From positions 2,342,001 through 2,406,000 of the forward strand of contig JAHRHY010000005.1 of NCBI GenBank assembly GCA_019671135.1: a stretch of 64,000 bases of DNA, in the 5' to 3' direction. The stretch is from Linnemannia hyalina (taxonomy: Eukaryota; Mortierellomycota; Mortierellomycetes; Mortierellales; Mortierellaceae). Positions 23,530 to 33,593 of the stretch are shown in pieces; the stretch's first letter is position 1; the number at the start of each line of letters is the position of its first letter. The position numbers and the translations under genes were made by a program. The notes beneath the pieces are model-generated. The model worked only from the letters and a program-made list of their open reading frames with translations, was not told where the DNA came from and searched no databases.

Positions 23530-26500
23530 TTACATCATCGAAGCGTGCCTGTCCATGAGCCGCTCCAATTCCTCAAGATGATACACTTTTGTCGTAATAT
23601 CCTTGCGCTATTTCAAAATGACACATAGACGCAATTTGAAACATATTAGTCAAATATGCTATATAAACCCTCCTCTACGTACACAAGACAAACAAACCCA
23701 CACTTGGAACAAAAAAAAAGACAAAGATACTTTACCATAGCAAAGGTAACAGTTCGGTAGAGATGACCCGCACACTCTTCATACTCCTCGTGGTCAGATC
23801 CAATGTTGTTCTTTGACAGCACCGACGCCGTGAGCCCTTTGATCGTCTACAATCATAACAAGGTTGACATATATCATTAGTCTACACTGGAATCCAAACA
23901 CAATCCGCAAAGTGGTAGAACAAGCAACAAAATACTTACGGCTTGGTTCCGGGATTCGATCGACTTTGACGATGTAGACGTAGTAGGTGCATCGCCGATC
24001 AGAGATGATGCAGCGGGTAGGGGTGCAGGTTGTGATCGTGAATGATTAGAAGATGCCTGGGTTGAAGGTGGCGGCGCCGCTGCTGTTGCTGTTGCTGTTG
24101 CTGTGGCTTTGGTAGGCTTGGCCTCAAACATTTCATCATCACCCTGACCCTGGTCCTGCTGCTCCTGCTCCTGTTCCGATGCCATATCCTGTCGCTCCTC
24201 ACTCTGGATGTTTTTCAGTGTCACCAAAAACGGATTCGAGTGTCCAGCAGAATCACTACCGCTACTCCTGCTACCGCCGCCAACACGACCAGCTGTGCCT
24301 TTCGTCGTCGCCCTTGACCGCAGCGGTGACGATGCCGAGAACGGATCATCTTCGTTGTCGCCTTCTCCATTACCACCAGCAGTTGCGGCAGCAAGAGCAG
24401 CCCTCTCGATATTCTGCCGCTTCTTCATCTTCATCATCGTCATCAGATCCGGAATATCATCCGCAATTGACGGAGAACTCGATCCACGACTCCCTGAAGC
24501 AGCCGCTCGTCTTGAAGGGCTCCTCATTCCGATATGCATACTCGAAAATGACGTTCTCCTTGAAACACCGCCCTCAGTTTCGCCTCCAATTGTGCTGGTG
24601 GTGTTGGTCAAAGTCTTCCTGATCGATCCTGGGCCTAGCAACTTGCGCCTCAGACCCTCGGTAGTAACATCCAAAGGCTTTTGGGGTGCACGAGATGGGC
24701 TTTTGATCCGACCGATGCCCTTCCTGACAGGTCTCGCCCCAGCACTACTTCCAGACCTGACGCCAACAAGAGCTGACGCCAGACTTCCTCCACTCCCAGA
24801 TACATGACCATCCATGCTGCGATGTCGTGATAACGCAGTTGCCGATGTGGAACGACTGGAACCATCCCTCCTTGACATGCCAACGTTGTCCATCGTCTGC
24901 GCTCTCGATAAACTGCGCTCCTTCCTAATCTCCTTGGAGGTGGTTGTCGATGTGTTTGTAGAATCCGTAGTTGTTGAATTTGGACCTGGGAGCTGTGATG
25001 GTAATGTTGTCGAAGTTACGACATATGGTGCCCATGACTTGTTTCTCTCGATTGCCCGTAGCAACTCCATCTCCTGATGTAACGAATCGTCTAATGTCCA
25101 TCAAACAATAAAATGCAATGTGAGTATTGGCACGATAATGTTCAGGCTCACTTATCCTAAAGGTTAACAAAAAGGCAATATAAGAGAAGCAGGGGCATAC
25201 CTTCATCGAGATCCATATCTTTGCGAGTAGCCCGATCCGACGAGTATCCCGACTCCTGCTCAGAATCGCAGCCGTTCATGATACTGTCCACCACTGGGTC
25301 ATCATAGCTGACAAAGTCTTCCGCCACCTTCTCCTGTTTGACGTTTGTCTTTTCAGTCTCCTGTTTCATTCTGTCAAGTGAACGAGGGTTGAGAAGTATG
25401 TGGTCCATGAGGCTAGCTTGGTCGACAAGTGGGTACGCAAAGAACGAGATGATGGGCTCTGCATGTCGACTAGTTGGCTGTTTCTCCTTGACCAACGCTC
25501 CGTAGACTAGAAACATGCTCGTCTCCTGAAACAGTTTCCTCTGTGATCCTGTTTTCTCTTCTGTTGGTGCTATTACATTGAGTAGAAACATGAATACATA
25601 GCATGTTAGTATCAGAACCTCCGAGGAATAAGCAAACTGTATGTTTTTCCTTGCACTATGCAAGGAGCAGGAAATTTCCTTACCAGGGTCGGTCTTGGGT
25701 TCATCGTTTGAAGGCCCCAAGGCAACGGGCATCATGAATGGATTGATCTCCTGCTTCAAATTGTTGGTTGAGGCACCTTTCTTCTTCCCGACCGGTCCCT
25801 GCTTTGGCGCCACACGTAACAGCAATCCAATTGATCCCATCGCTGTCTCAACTCCTGCCGCAGATTGCTCCCTCATGTACGCCTAATTAATCAGGTGAAG
25901 CACACATGTACGCGTTAACAACGACCTGTTTCTGAAGTCTCGCATAGGTCAAGTTCGACGTTGCAGATCCAAGAGTGACAGGACTTACAATATCCTCGTC
26001 GTTCAGCATTTCAGTCAAGAACTGCGAAGACGCCTGTGAATCCGGAGATGTGAAACTAGAAAATGCAACAATAAAGATAAAGTCGGTATCAGCAGGAGAT
26101 GAAAAGGTCTCTTAGAATAATTGAAAAAAATGTCCTGGTGTGAACTTACATGCGACAGGGCTCGGCACATCCAGGAGCAAGGAGAAAGATTGGGAAGGTA
26201 CAGATCCTGATCCGCGCCACCAAATGCATCTCGACATTCTCCCTCCTGGTTGCAGTCTGATCCTGCAACGACAACTCGCCTAAGGAGGGCAACGCAAACA
26301 CGATCCCTGGCAGCTCAGTGACAGTGCCCTGGACCTTGATCCCGCCTTTTCCATCAAAGACGGCCTGCCGAGTGCTCAAGGAGGCTGATTTCCGTTGTGG
26401 GAAACCAGTGGTTGATTTCCTTGCTGCTGTCGTCATTGCTGAGGAGTTGGTGGCTGCGGTGTTGCTGACGGGAACAAGCGCAGGGACGATCCAAGAGCAC

Positions 26501-27015
26501 TTCCAGATCGTATCCCATCGCTGCAACGGCGAAGGATCCTCTTGCGACGAGGATGTTGATCGGGTGCTGCTACTCTTCTTGGGCGTAGAATACGGACTCG
26601 ACCCATTTGACAAAGTGCCAGCCGCAAACGTCACCGACCGCGCCGACTCCAAAGAAAGTTCCTCTTGCACTGCAGCTTTGCCACGTATGGGCCGTACTGA
26701 CGGACTGGTCAGAAGTGAGCTGCTGCTGTTTCTATCCCTGTTGATGCGTCCGGCGGAATGTGGTGATGTCAACAAAGATGACCGTCGCGGCGATGACCTT
26801 ACGGGTTTTGATGAGGGTTTCTTTTTGCGGAATGAAAAGACGCTCTCCTCGTCGTGGGTGATGACTTCTTTGGTGGCGCTGGGGGGTTGGTGCGTCCCAT
26901 TGACATAGTTAGTCTCTTTGCCTGGGGTTGTGTTGTAGCCTCTGTGTTCGTTCAAGACAGGGTGAAAAGGAGGAGTGTTCTCCTGTGAGATGACGGCATC
27001 GTCTTGCGCATCCAT
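23530..27015 (-). CDS. probable Sld7/MTBP-like replication-initiation protein
   Basis: Seven exons on the minus strand (27015-26150, 26055-25989, 25882-25684, 25569-25201, 25090-23940, 23846-23736, 23607-23530) join in phase to 946 aa. Most of the protein is Ser/Thr/Arg-rich and disordered. Two parts look folded. One is at about 170-290 (WDTIWKCSWIVPALVPV, then GTVTELPGIVFALPSLGELS). The other is the last 60 residues: TIKGLTASVLSKNNI, YEECAGHLYRTVTFAMRKDI, LEELERLMDRHASMM. This tail resembles the C-terminal domain shared by fungal Sld7 and animal MTBP, the partner of Sld3/Treslin in CDK-dependent firing of replication origins. The many SP and TP sites (KSPSR, RSPSR) would fit CDK control. The family call is from memory of the domain and is tentative; the gene model is firmer than the function. 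Confidence 0.5.
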
Positions 27016-28385
27016 CGTCCAGAGTGTTGAACAAAGTGACGAATGAACTCGTCCTGTCTGTATTCCGTCCGTCGTCGGTCAAGGGTGCAGCGGATGCCGT
27101 TGTCGTTTGTTGGCAGGGTCGTAAGGTATGAAAGGTGAAAGGTGTAACTGGTGGCAAAAAGGCCACCAGTGTGGAGGAGCGCACAAAAATCAAAATACAA
27201 CAAACAGTCACCAGGGATCGCTATCGCGTTAAAACATAAAGGACCAATACGCGACAAGCAATTAATTAAAAAAGCGCGTTTGCTCTTTTCAAAGTCCAGA
27301 CAGGACGTTCCTTGTGCCTTTTTTCTTTTGCCTTCGTTTATTAGAACTCGCTCAACGCCACCACTCAGGCGTGAATTAAGCATCTCTATATCAACCACCC
27401 ATGTCCTTCTTGAGGCGATAGTGCACACATCGTCTTGTCCGACCATTGACTGACCACGTGCAGCAATGAAGAATAAGATAAACTTTCAACTGCCTTGGTA
27501 TATGTCCTGTACAACGCAGTGCCAATACACATCTTGTCTTGTCTTTATTACCGACTATTGTGATGACGAAAACGATGTAGCACCCAGTAAATGGCGCTTT
27601 ATTCAGATCCTTGCACCAACAACATCAACATCCCTTCAGAAAGAAAATCTAGTGTAATCAAACCAAAGCTCCACAAGCTGAGCCCTCTTTCTCTTTGAAC
27701 GTGCTGTGTGAATTGCACTCAGCCTCAATGCATCAACAATCTCATCTGAGGACTCAGGAAAACTGAAGGACACCTTTTGATCTTGTTCGGCCTGGTCTTG
27801 ACCACATCGATCAGTTTCTTGAATGAACACCCGTTCACACCTTCTCCGCACAGACATTTCAGACTTGGGATGTCGCCGTCAGGAGTTGGGTTTTGATCAA
27901 TATTAGTTCACGCCTTTGCTTCGCCTATCTCTTTCCTCTCGCACCAACCTTACACGAAAAAAGGGGTCAAGGCTAAAAATCCGTGTGGCTAGAGAGCGAA
28001 GGAGGGAAAGGGCGGAAAAGGAAGAGAAGGGAAAAGGCGATTCACATTTCGCTTTGCCACCCCACACTCCTTTCTTTACTTTTGACAAATTGGCAGATTC
28101 GGTGCTTACACCAGTAAAGTAAAGGCATTGAAACACGTACACACAGACCTAGAAAGAGAACATACATTCGTTGTATTTGTACGCAACAAGCACCTTTACT
28201 GCCGCCGTCTTCATTCACGATCCATGTAAAATAAAAACGGTATCCTACATACACCCTGTAATTATTTCTCTTTTCATTCAAATGAGAGATCAACCCTGTT
28301 CTTCGCATCACAAATAGAACAAGCTAACAAACACGCCACCAGGACGTAAAAAAAATAATTGCACATAGCAACTCTTGCATGTGTT
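27016..28385. other. intergenic region with an F-box relic
   Basis: No intact gene. It includes the upstream region of the minus-strand gene ending at 27015 and, at 27725-27889, a C-terminal F-box relic listed separately. Confidence 0.4.
27725..27889 (-). pseudogene. C-terminal relic of an F-box/LRR paralog
   Basis: On the minus strand one frame reads IPSLKCLCGEGVNG, then CSFKKLIDVVKTRPNKIK, and ends at a stop at 27725. It matches the intact paralog next to it (LPNLKSFEGEDVDG, then ITLDGLVDVVKSSPNKIK). Only about 50 codons survive. The relic is 500 bases past the 3' end of that paralog and in the same orientation, which suggests a former tandem copy. Confidence 0.65.
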
Positions 28386-30848
28386 TTAGGCCTTTCCCTC
28401 ACCAATAACACTCTTCAAAAGAATATATCGGGCGGGACCAAAGCGAATCTCCACAAGTCGCGCTTCCTCCTCTTCCTCCTCCCTCATCCTAGGAATACCA
28501 TTGGAGACGACCAGCCCCGCTCTGTTACGTCTACGTCCATCCCTGACTGGTGCGAGCGAAGCAGGAAGGCGCAACTCCTTGATCTTGTTCGGAGAACTCT
28601 TGACCACATCGACCAGACCGTCGAGTGTGATTCCATCCACATCTTCACCCTCAAAACTCTTGAGATTGGGAAGCATGACTGTAAAGAATTGAGGTAAAAG
28701 ATAATCGTAGATCGTCCATAATCCGCCCAGTCGTACATTCTGAAGAGCAGGCGCAACAACAGCCTGTCGAGCCGCTCCTGGAAGGTGGCTGTGGCCAGAG
28801 CCGATGATAGGCAACATGAGTTCGCCGTCTGAGAGAATACGGCCGATGGGTAGATTGTCAACTCTCTTATAGTCCAGATCCAAATAAACCAACGAGGGGC
28901 ATCCATGCAGCATACGGAACTTGAAGCGGTATGCAAACTCGGCTGTCAAGGTGAGATGTTCCAAGTTGGGTAGATACCAGTCCCAAGTCCAGGGAGGTCG
29001 TAAAGTCGAATAGGTGTGTCCTTGTTGGGTCGTGAACTTGTCCTGAAAGTCAAAAGATTCTATCAACTCCTCGTCCGACGGAATGTAATATTTGATATTA
29101 CTGCAGATCTCCAAATTGGCAATCCCCAAAGTAAGCTTCTTGAGCGCTTGTGTAGAGTGAAGGGTTGCTGGATGGAATGTCAAAGCGCTCCATCCAAACA
29201 AGCGTAATGACTCGAGGCAGGGGAGATCGCCAGGCATACATGTCACAATACCCTTGCAGTAGTACTGAAAGGTCTCATCCGTGAGGTCCACAGTTCTGAG
29301 ACGAAGACAACGTCTGAAGAGCGTCCGGTCCATTATAAGCTGGTTCCTTTTAGCGGCGACCTCTAGGTGTGTCAAAGCTGGCAGCTCCACCCATCTTCGT
29401 CCGACATACACCGGACGAGGTGGTATGTCATCTAGTTTCGTCATAACGACCTTGATCGTCTCGATGGTCTGGCTGAATGCACGACCGATATCGTCAAGCT
29501 CGTCCGTGAGAGGCTTCTTTTTTATCTCCGTGATTTCGATCCTCCGCAGCGGCACTAGACTATGTCCCAAATCCTTCGTCTCCTGTACAGCCCAATCAAA
29601 CACTCCTTGTCCAACGGTCGCCATATGCAAACTGTCTAAAACACGACAGCGCTGAAGGAGACGCCGACAATCCTGAATTCCGCCGACTGTGATCCAAAAC
29701 ATTGGCAATCGAAAATCCTCGATGGAACGAACATACCCCAGATCCGTCGACGGTAGGTGAGCCCATATGTGGTTCAGGGTATCGCTAGTCACCGTTGTCG
29801 GTCTCCTGATGGGTGTCAACAGCCGAAGCATTTCCAGCTCAACTCTTTCGCGACAGGTTAGGGTTGGGTCAGGACTGTAGAGAGTCCTACTCCAGCCCAA
29901 GGTCTTGAGACGTCCTGGAAATCGCGTGGTATGATCCTCAACAAACCGAACCATGGCTCGTAACAGACTCTTCTGTCGTGCCTCCGTTGCTGCTCGACTC
30001 TCCGGGGTCGTGTTCCTGAATATATCCCAGTTACACTTGATGGCCTGATCAACACAAACCACGAGGCGCCCCAAGTTCCCGAGGCGGTCCATGACACCAT
30101 AGTAGCGATCAAGATCCGAGACTGGGAGAGTCAATGTCTGAAGCTGGTCGAAAATGAAAGAGGAGAGTGACCAATTGACTTCACGAAAGAGGAGAACTTG
30201 GTAATACCCTGTGAGAACCCCCTTCTTGGCCAAAAGGCGCTCTTCAGACAGCGTCCAGAGACAAAAGGATTGACACATCTGGAAGAATTCGGGTCGCTTC
30301 ATGTACTCGAATGCTTTGTTTCGAAAGTTCAAGGAGCTGGAACCAGGGTAATCCATCTCAACGGTCCATGGTTGAATAAGGAGGTGGCGGATATGAGCGA
30401 AATAGTCGAAATGCTGTTTTTGCTGCTGTTGTTTTTTGCTTTGACTGCGCGTTATTCGTGCTGTGGTCGGCGTCGCTGTTGTTGTCGTTCTTGTTGATGT
30501 GGTTGCTGTTCTTGTTGATGTGGTTGCTGTTCTTGTTTTTGTGGTTGTTGTTGGTGACAGAGTTGTAGCGTCGGCTCCTAGGGTAAGTGCGATGAGAGGA
30601 GAGTAGGTGTCGACAGGGAGTTGACGGAGTAACATACAGGCAAGAGCGCGGTCGTTCCTCCATGTCGACTCTACACTGGTTGCTGGCCGATTCGGAAAGG
30701 GCTTGCTGTAGAGGACTGGCAGCGTGGCAGCAGCAATGTACTTGTTGGTTTGGAGGAGAGAGGCAAGGCTGCCCTGCTTGTTGTCTTGTAGGAGACTTTG
30801 GAGAATGATATGCAGGAGCTCGGATGGGAGCTGTGACAGTTGGTCCAT
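28386..30848 (-). CDS. F-box/leucine-rich-repeat-like protein (paralog 3)
   Basis: Single exon, 820 aa. The frame is open 66 codons further upstream, but the ATG at 30848 begins MDQLSQLPSELLHIILQSLL, aligned with the F-box start of both other paralogs; the extension (KVALLLFFFFCLLPSF and so on) reads like translated leader. Family blocks: GWSALTFHPATLHSTQAL, RPPWTWDWYLPNLEHLTLT, MLHGCPSLVYLDLDYKRV, VAPALQNVRLGGLW, and GITLDGLVDVVKSSPNKI. A Thr/Asn/Lys-rich low-complexity stretch (about residues 105-150) follows the F-box. Inferred role: SCF substrate receptor. A truncated relic of a sister copy lies just downstream at 27725-27889. Paralog 3 is closer to the relic than to paralogs 1 and 2 in the DVVKSSPNKIK block. 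Confidence 0.85.
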   Translation of the reverse strand: MDQLSQLPSELLHIILQSLLQDNKQGSLASLLQTNKYIAAATLPVLYSKPFPNRPATSVESTWRNDRALACMLLRQLPVDTYSPLIALTLGADATTLSPTTTTKTRTATTSTRTATTSTRTTTTATPTTARITRSQSKKQQQQKQHFDYFAHIRHLLIQPWTVEMDYPGSSSLNFRNKAFEYMKRPEFFQMCQSFCLWTLSEERLLAKKGVLTGYYQVLLFREVNWSLSSFIFDQLQTLTLPVSDLDRYYGVMDRLGNLGRLVVCVDQAIKCNWDIFRNTTPESRAATEARQKSLLRAMVRFVEDHTTRFPGRLKTLGWSRTLYSPDPTLTCRERVELEMLRLLTPIRRPTTVTSDTLNHIWAHLPSTDLGYVRSIEDFRLPMFWITVGGIQDCRRLLQRCRVLDSLHMATVGQGVFDWAVQETKDLGHSLVPLRRIEITEIKKKPLTDELDDIGRAFSQTIETIKVVMTKLDDIPPRPVYVGRRWVELPALTHLEVAAKRNQLIMDRTLFRRCLRLRTVDLTDETFQYYCKGIVTCMPGDLPCLESLRLFGWSALTFHPATLHSTQALKKLTLGIANLEICSNIKYYIPSDEELIESFDFQDKFTTQQGHTYSTLRPPWTWDWYLPNLEHLTLTAEFAYRFKFRMLHGCPSLVYLDLDYKRVDNLPIGRILSDGELMLPIIGSGHSHLPGAARQAVVAPALQNVRLGGLWTIYDYLLPQFFTVMLPNLKSFEGEDVDGITLDGLVDVVKSSPNKIKELRLPASLAPVRDGRRRNRAGLVVSNGIPRMREEEEEEARLVEIRFGPARYILLKSVIGEGKA

Positions 30849-31245
30849 GGCTGTATATGGATGAGTGATGAGAGTAGAATGAGGAATGAAAAAAGAGAAG
30901 AAGAGAGAGGTGAAAGAAGGCAAAAGACAGAAGAAAAAGAAAAGGAGCAACGCCACCTTCATGTCAATTGAATGAGCGCAATATCCTTTGCCACCACAGA
31001 CAAATGGTTCCCCCGATGGTTCCACAAATGACAAAATCTTTCCCATCGAAGGAATAAGCGTAACAAAAGTATTAAGTAAAAAAAAAAAAAGAACAGAGGA
31101 GGAACGAAAAGACGTCGACTACATGTTCCTGAGCTCCGTACAATTCAAAGCATGCAATATGGTGGAGACAAGAAATCAAATACACAAAACTGAATGCGAA
31201 TCGTGTCGAAATGAAAACAATACCGCGACCATGCAAAAAGAGAGA

Positions 31246-31313
31246 TGTTGACCTACTCTCGACAAAAATCGCTCCCAGGTAGCCACCCAATGTTGACCTA
31301 CTCTCAGCAAAAA
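31246..31313 (+). repeat. 45-bp direct repeat, second copy partial
   Basis: TGTTGACCTACTCTC starts at 31246 and again at 31291, each followed by a two-base variation and CAAAAA. The spacing is exactly 45 bp. It sits just downstream of the 3' end of the tRNA-Leu gene (which is on the minus strand). Whether it is a dispersed genomic repeat cannot be told here. Confidence 0.75.
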
Positions 31314-31338
31314 ACAAGACAACCCCTTCTGAAAGGGC

Positions 31339-31342
31339 AAAA
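31339..31342 (-). terminator. RNA polymerase III terminator of the tRNA-Leu gene
   Basis: TTTT on the minus strand, five bases past the discriminator base of the tRNA. Confidence 0.6.
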
Positions 31343-31347
31343 GATCA

Positions 31348-31430
31348 TGGTAGAAGTGGGATTTGAACCCACGCCTCTCTCGAGACCGCAACTTGAGTGC
31401 GGCGCCTTAGACCAACTCGGCCATCCTACC
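31348..31430 (-). tRNA. tRNA-Leu (anticodon CAA)
   Basis: An 83-nt cloverleaf on the minus strand. The acceptor GGTAGGA pairs with TTCTACC. The D arm contains the A box (TGGCCGAGTTGG). The anticodon stem CCGCA/TGCGG encloses loop CTCAAGT, giving anticodon CAA (reads UUG). A long variable arm, as in class II tRNAs, is followed by a T arm carrying the B box GGTTCAAATCC. The discriminator base is A, as expected for leucine. No intron is present, although tRNA-Leu(CAA) has one in budding yeast. CCA is not encoded. Confidence 0.93.
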
Positions 31431-31553
31431 GTTCGTTTCTTCGTGGGATCATTTTACATCCTTAACTTCGCAGTGCTTAAATCACGTGATAAATGGTATA
31501 ACGCATGATACAAAGTTAATCACGTGGTTATATCTCGTGATTGGCAGTAAAAG

Positions 31554-31682
31554 CGATTTTCCGGACCCCAGCGACTGCAACTGCATTGAAGAGTTTGGTC
31601 TGTAGTCCCCTTTTACTTGCAAATAACTTCTCTATGCTGTTTGTTTGAGAAATAAAATTGTGTACGAAAAAAAAAAAAAAAA
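31554..31682 (+). mobile_element. LINE (non-LTR retrotransposon) 3' tail, copy A
   Basis: A short stretch ends in a run of about 16 A (31667-31682). It shares with copy B, in the same order, GAAGAG-TTTGGTCTGTAGTCCC, a TTTACTT-CAAAT block, TTTGTTT, and GTGTAC before the A-rich end. This is the signature of a retrotransposed 3' end, truncated at its 5' side. It lies about 120 bases upstream of the 5' end of the tRNA-Leu gene. Confidence 0.65.
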
Positions 31683-32175
31683 GGACCCCAGTGTGCTCAT
31701 CTGGAAACCTCGGTGCTCCACGACGATCGCGTGGGAGCAGACCCAGGATATCTCTGCCAAGAACAAGACATCCAAGTACACAAGCCCCCGAGGTGACTGG
31801 AGTCAAGGATACGGTTACATCACGCACGATGGTTTCTGCCCGTGTGGCGCTTCGCTAGCCACACATGATGAAGGAAGGTGCCCAGGAGCGACCAAGGACA
31901 CACGCGCTGCTGAAGAGCTGTTGTTAGAGAGTTTGTTAGGAAGAGTTTGCCAATGATGGAGAGGGATGGGAAGAAACCCCTTCATTCGTATCTAGTTTTA
32001 GTTTCTTCCATTTAAGCTGTGAAGAGCAGCGACAATTGTTGTGCAGAGCCAGGTTCCGGACCGAACTGCGAACAGGTGAATTACGCACTGAAGAGCTTTG
32101 GTCTGTAGTCCCTTTACTTCCAAATGCCTCTGACAGCCTCCTCTGTGTTTGTTTACTAGAGAACTGTGTACCATA
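31683..32175 (+). mobile_element. 5'-truncated LINE: ORF2 C-terminus plus 3' UTR, copy B
   Basis: Directly after the poly-A of copy A the frame reads WKPRCSTTIAWEQTQDIS, then PRGDWSQGYGYITHDGFCPC and a HDEGRCPG motif, to a stop at 31954-31956. This looks like the C-terminal region of a fungal L1/Tad-like ORF2, with a cysteine/histidine cluster. The following 220 bases are its 3' UTR and contain the same TTTGGTCTGTAGTCCC block as copy A, ending GTGTAC-CATAATAAAAA. Reverse transcriptase and endonuclease are absent, so the copy is dead. Confidence 0.65.
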
Positions 32176-32291
32176 ATAAAAAGGTAACGCAAAGAACATA
32201 TTTGGATACTTATTTCATGTCGAGAAGGCATTGGATTGAGCGATCTTTTGGGCGAAGCAAGTCCTGTCTCACAGATTTTGTGAAAGAAGCC

Positions 32292-32315
32292 AAAAAAAAA
32301 AAAAAAAAAAAAAAA
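32292..32315 (+). repeat. poly-A tract
   Basis: An uninterrupted A run of about 22-24 bases, 120 bases after LINE copy B. It may be the tail of a third insertion, but no recognisable body precedes it. Confidence 0.6.
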
Positions 32316-32465
32316 GTCATAGAAGAGGGATGACACTAAGGAATGCTCAAGTTCTTTTCTACCTTTTTCTCCTATCCTGTTCTTGTTTATTGTCGTGTTA
32401 TGTAGAGGTAAAAGCTGTTCAACAGCATTCGCTTGCAGACTCAAATGATGCTTTCGATCAAGTTG

Positions 32466-33574
32466 CTATTCCATATCCTTCGCTTCATCTTCAGCTAACC
32501 TGTCCCAATATTCCTTCGTTTCAACCGTTCTCCCCAGCCATTCACGAGACAGATGCCCATATTGATCGAACACCTACTGGACCGCACTCGCCTGGACTTT
32601 CGGCAAGATGACATCCTCCCAACGTTTATGGAGAATATCCTTTTCAGATGGCCGTGGAGAACAGAACCTGAAGTAATCCAGGTGGCGGATTTCGGTCGGA
32701 GAGGTCAAGTCAATGAAGTACTCCTCGTTCGAAATATTAGGAAACTCTTTGCGCCATGACACTGTTCTGCTGTAGAATGTCATCTTTGTGCCGTAGACGA
32801 GTCGAGTATGTCAGCAATTGAATGGTCTAAACTTGATTGAGAGAATAAAAAATAAAAAAAAAGACAATTTACTGATTTGGATATCGACAACGCAAACCTG
32901 TTTGCCAGAAACTTGAATCAAAAGCTTGCAGATCGAAAATTAAGATGTCTAGACGCACCACTTCGCCCCGCGGCACTTCTGGGAAACGTGGCAAGCAGCC
33001 GTCTACGCGAACATTCACGACCGCCACCAGTCTCTCTGCAGTGAGAAATGGATCGACGATATGCTGGCTGGGAGAAAGAAGAGTAATGATACCTTCCACT
33101 CTCTTCCCGACGTTCGCGCCAGGCCAACCATTCATACGCGAATAATATTGAAACCCTTTTTACCCTTCAGAACGAGGAACGCGCGTGATTGAGCGAAAGT
33201 CCAAGGGCACATGACGGTGTTGCAGGCAGAACAGATTGAGGTGAGAGACAAATGAGACGTCGAGACTAAAAGATGAGTTGCCCAGGCTGGGGATACAGAC
33301 ATAACGGAGCGTGAAGAGAGATACCCAAACGTGGTGTCAACGTAAGACACGTATGTGACAGATAGAGAGGGTTTTCGTTGACAGAGTGGAATGGATTCGC
33401 ACAGTTGTTTTCGGAGGTTTGGTTGAACAAGCGCTGATGTGAGAAGTGTACTCGGGAGGTTTTTTTTCCGGCGATGATGTCAACGGAGGAAATGTGTTGA
33501 AAGTGGGGCAATTTGGTCAAGGAAAGAAGCGTGTGAGTTACATGAATCTTGATCCCAAAGAAGCAGAGCAGCAA
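32466..33574 (-). pseudogene. decayed protein-coding gene, F-box/LRR-like of a second family
   Basis: Protein-like stretches in shifting frames on the minus strand: THTLLSLTKLPHFQHISSVD (near 33540), LRYVCIPSLGNSSFSLDVSF (near 33300), FPNISNEEYFIDLTSPTEIR and then HLDYF (near 32740), KRWEDVILPKV, and, after an in-frame stop, VFDQYGHLSREWLGRTVETK before a final stop at 32466. Frame changes and internal stops exclude a working product. The style (PHFQHI, EIRHLDY) suggests a leucine-rich F-box-type protein, but it does not match the 1790-4195 family, and the assignment is weak. A Ty3/gypsy fragment abuts its 5' side. Confidence 0.4.
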
Positions 33575-33593
33575 GTTTGTTCCTGAAGCGGCT

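Noticed and set aside
30849..31046. 66-codon N-terminal extension of F-box paralog 3, resembling a signal peptide
   Set aside because: The paralogs start at the F-box, and the hydrophobic run reads as translated C/T-rich leader.
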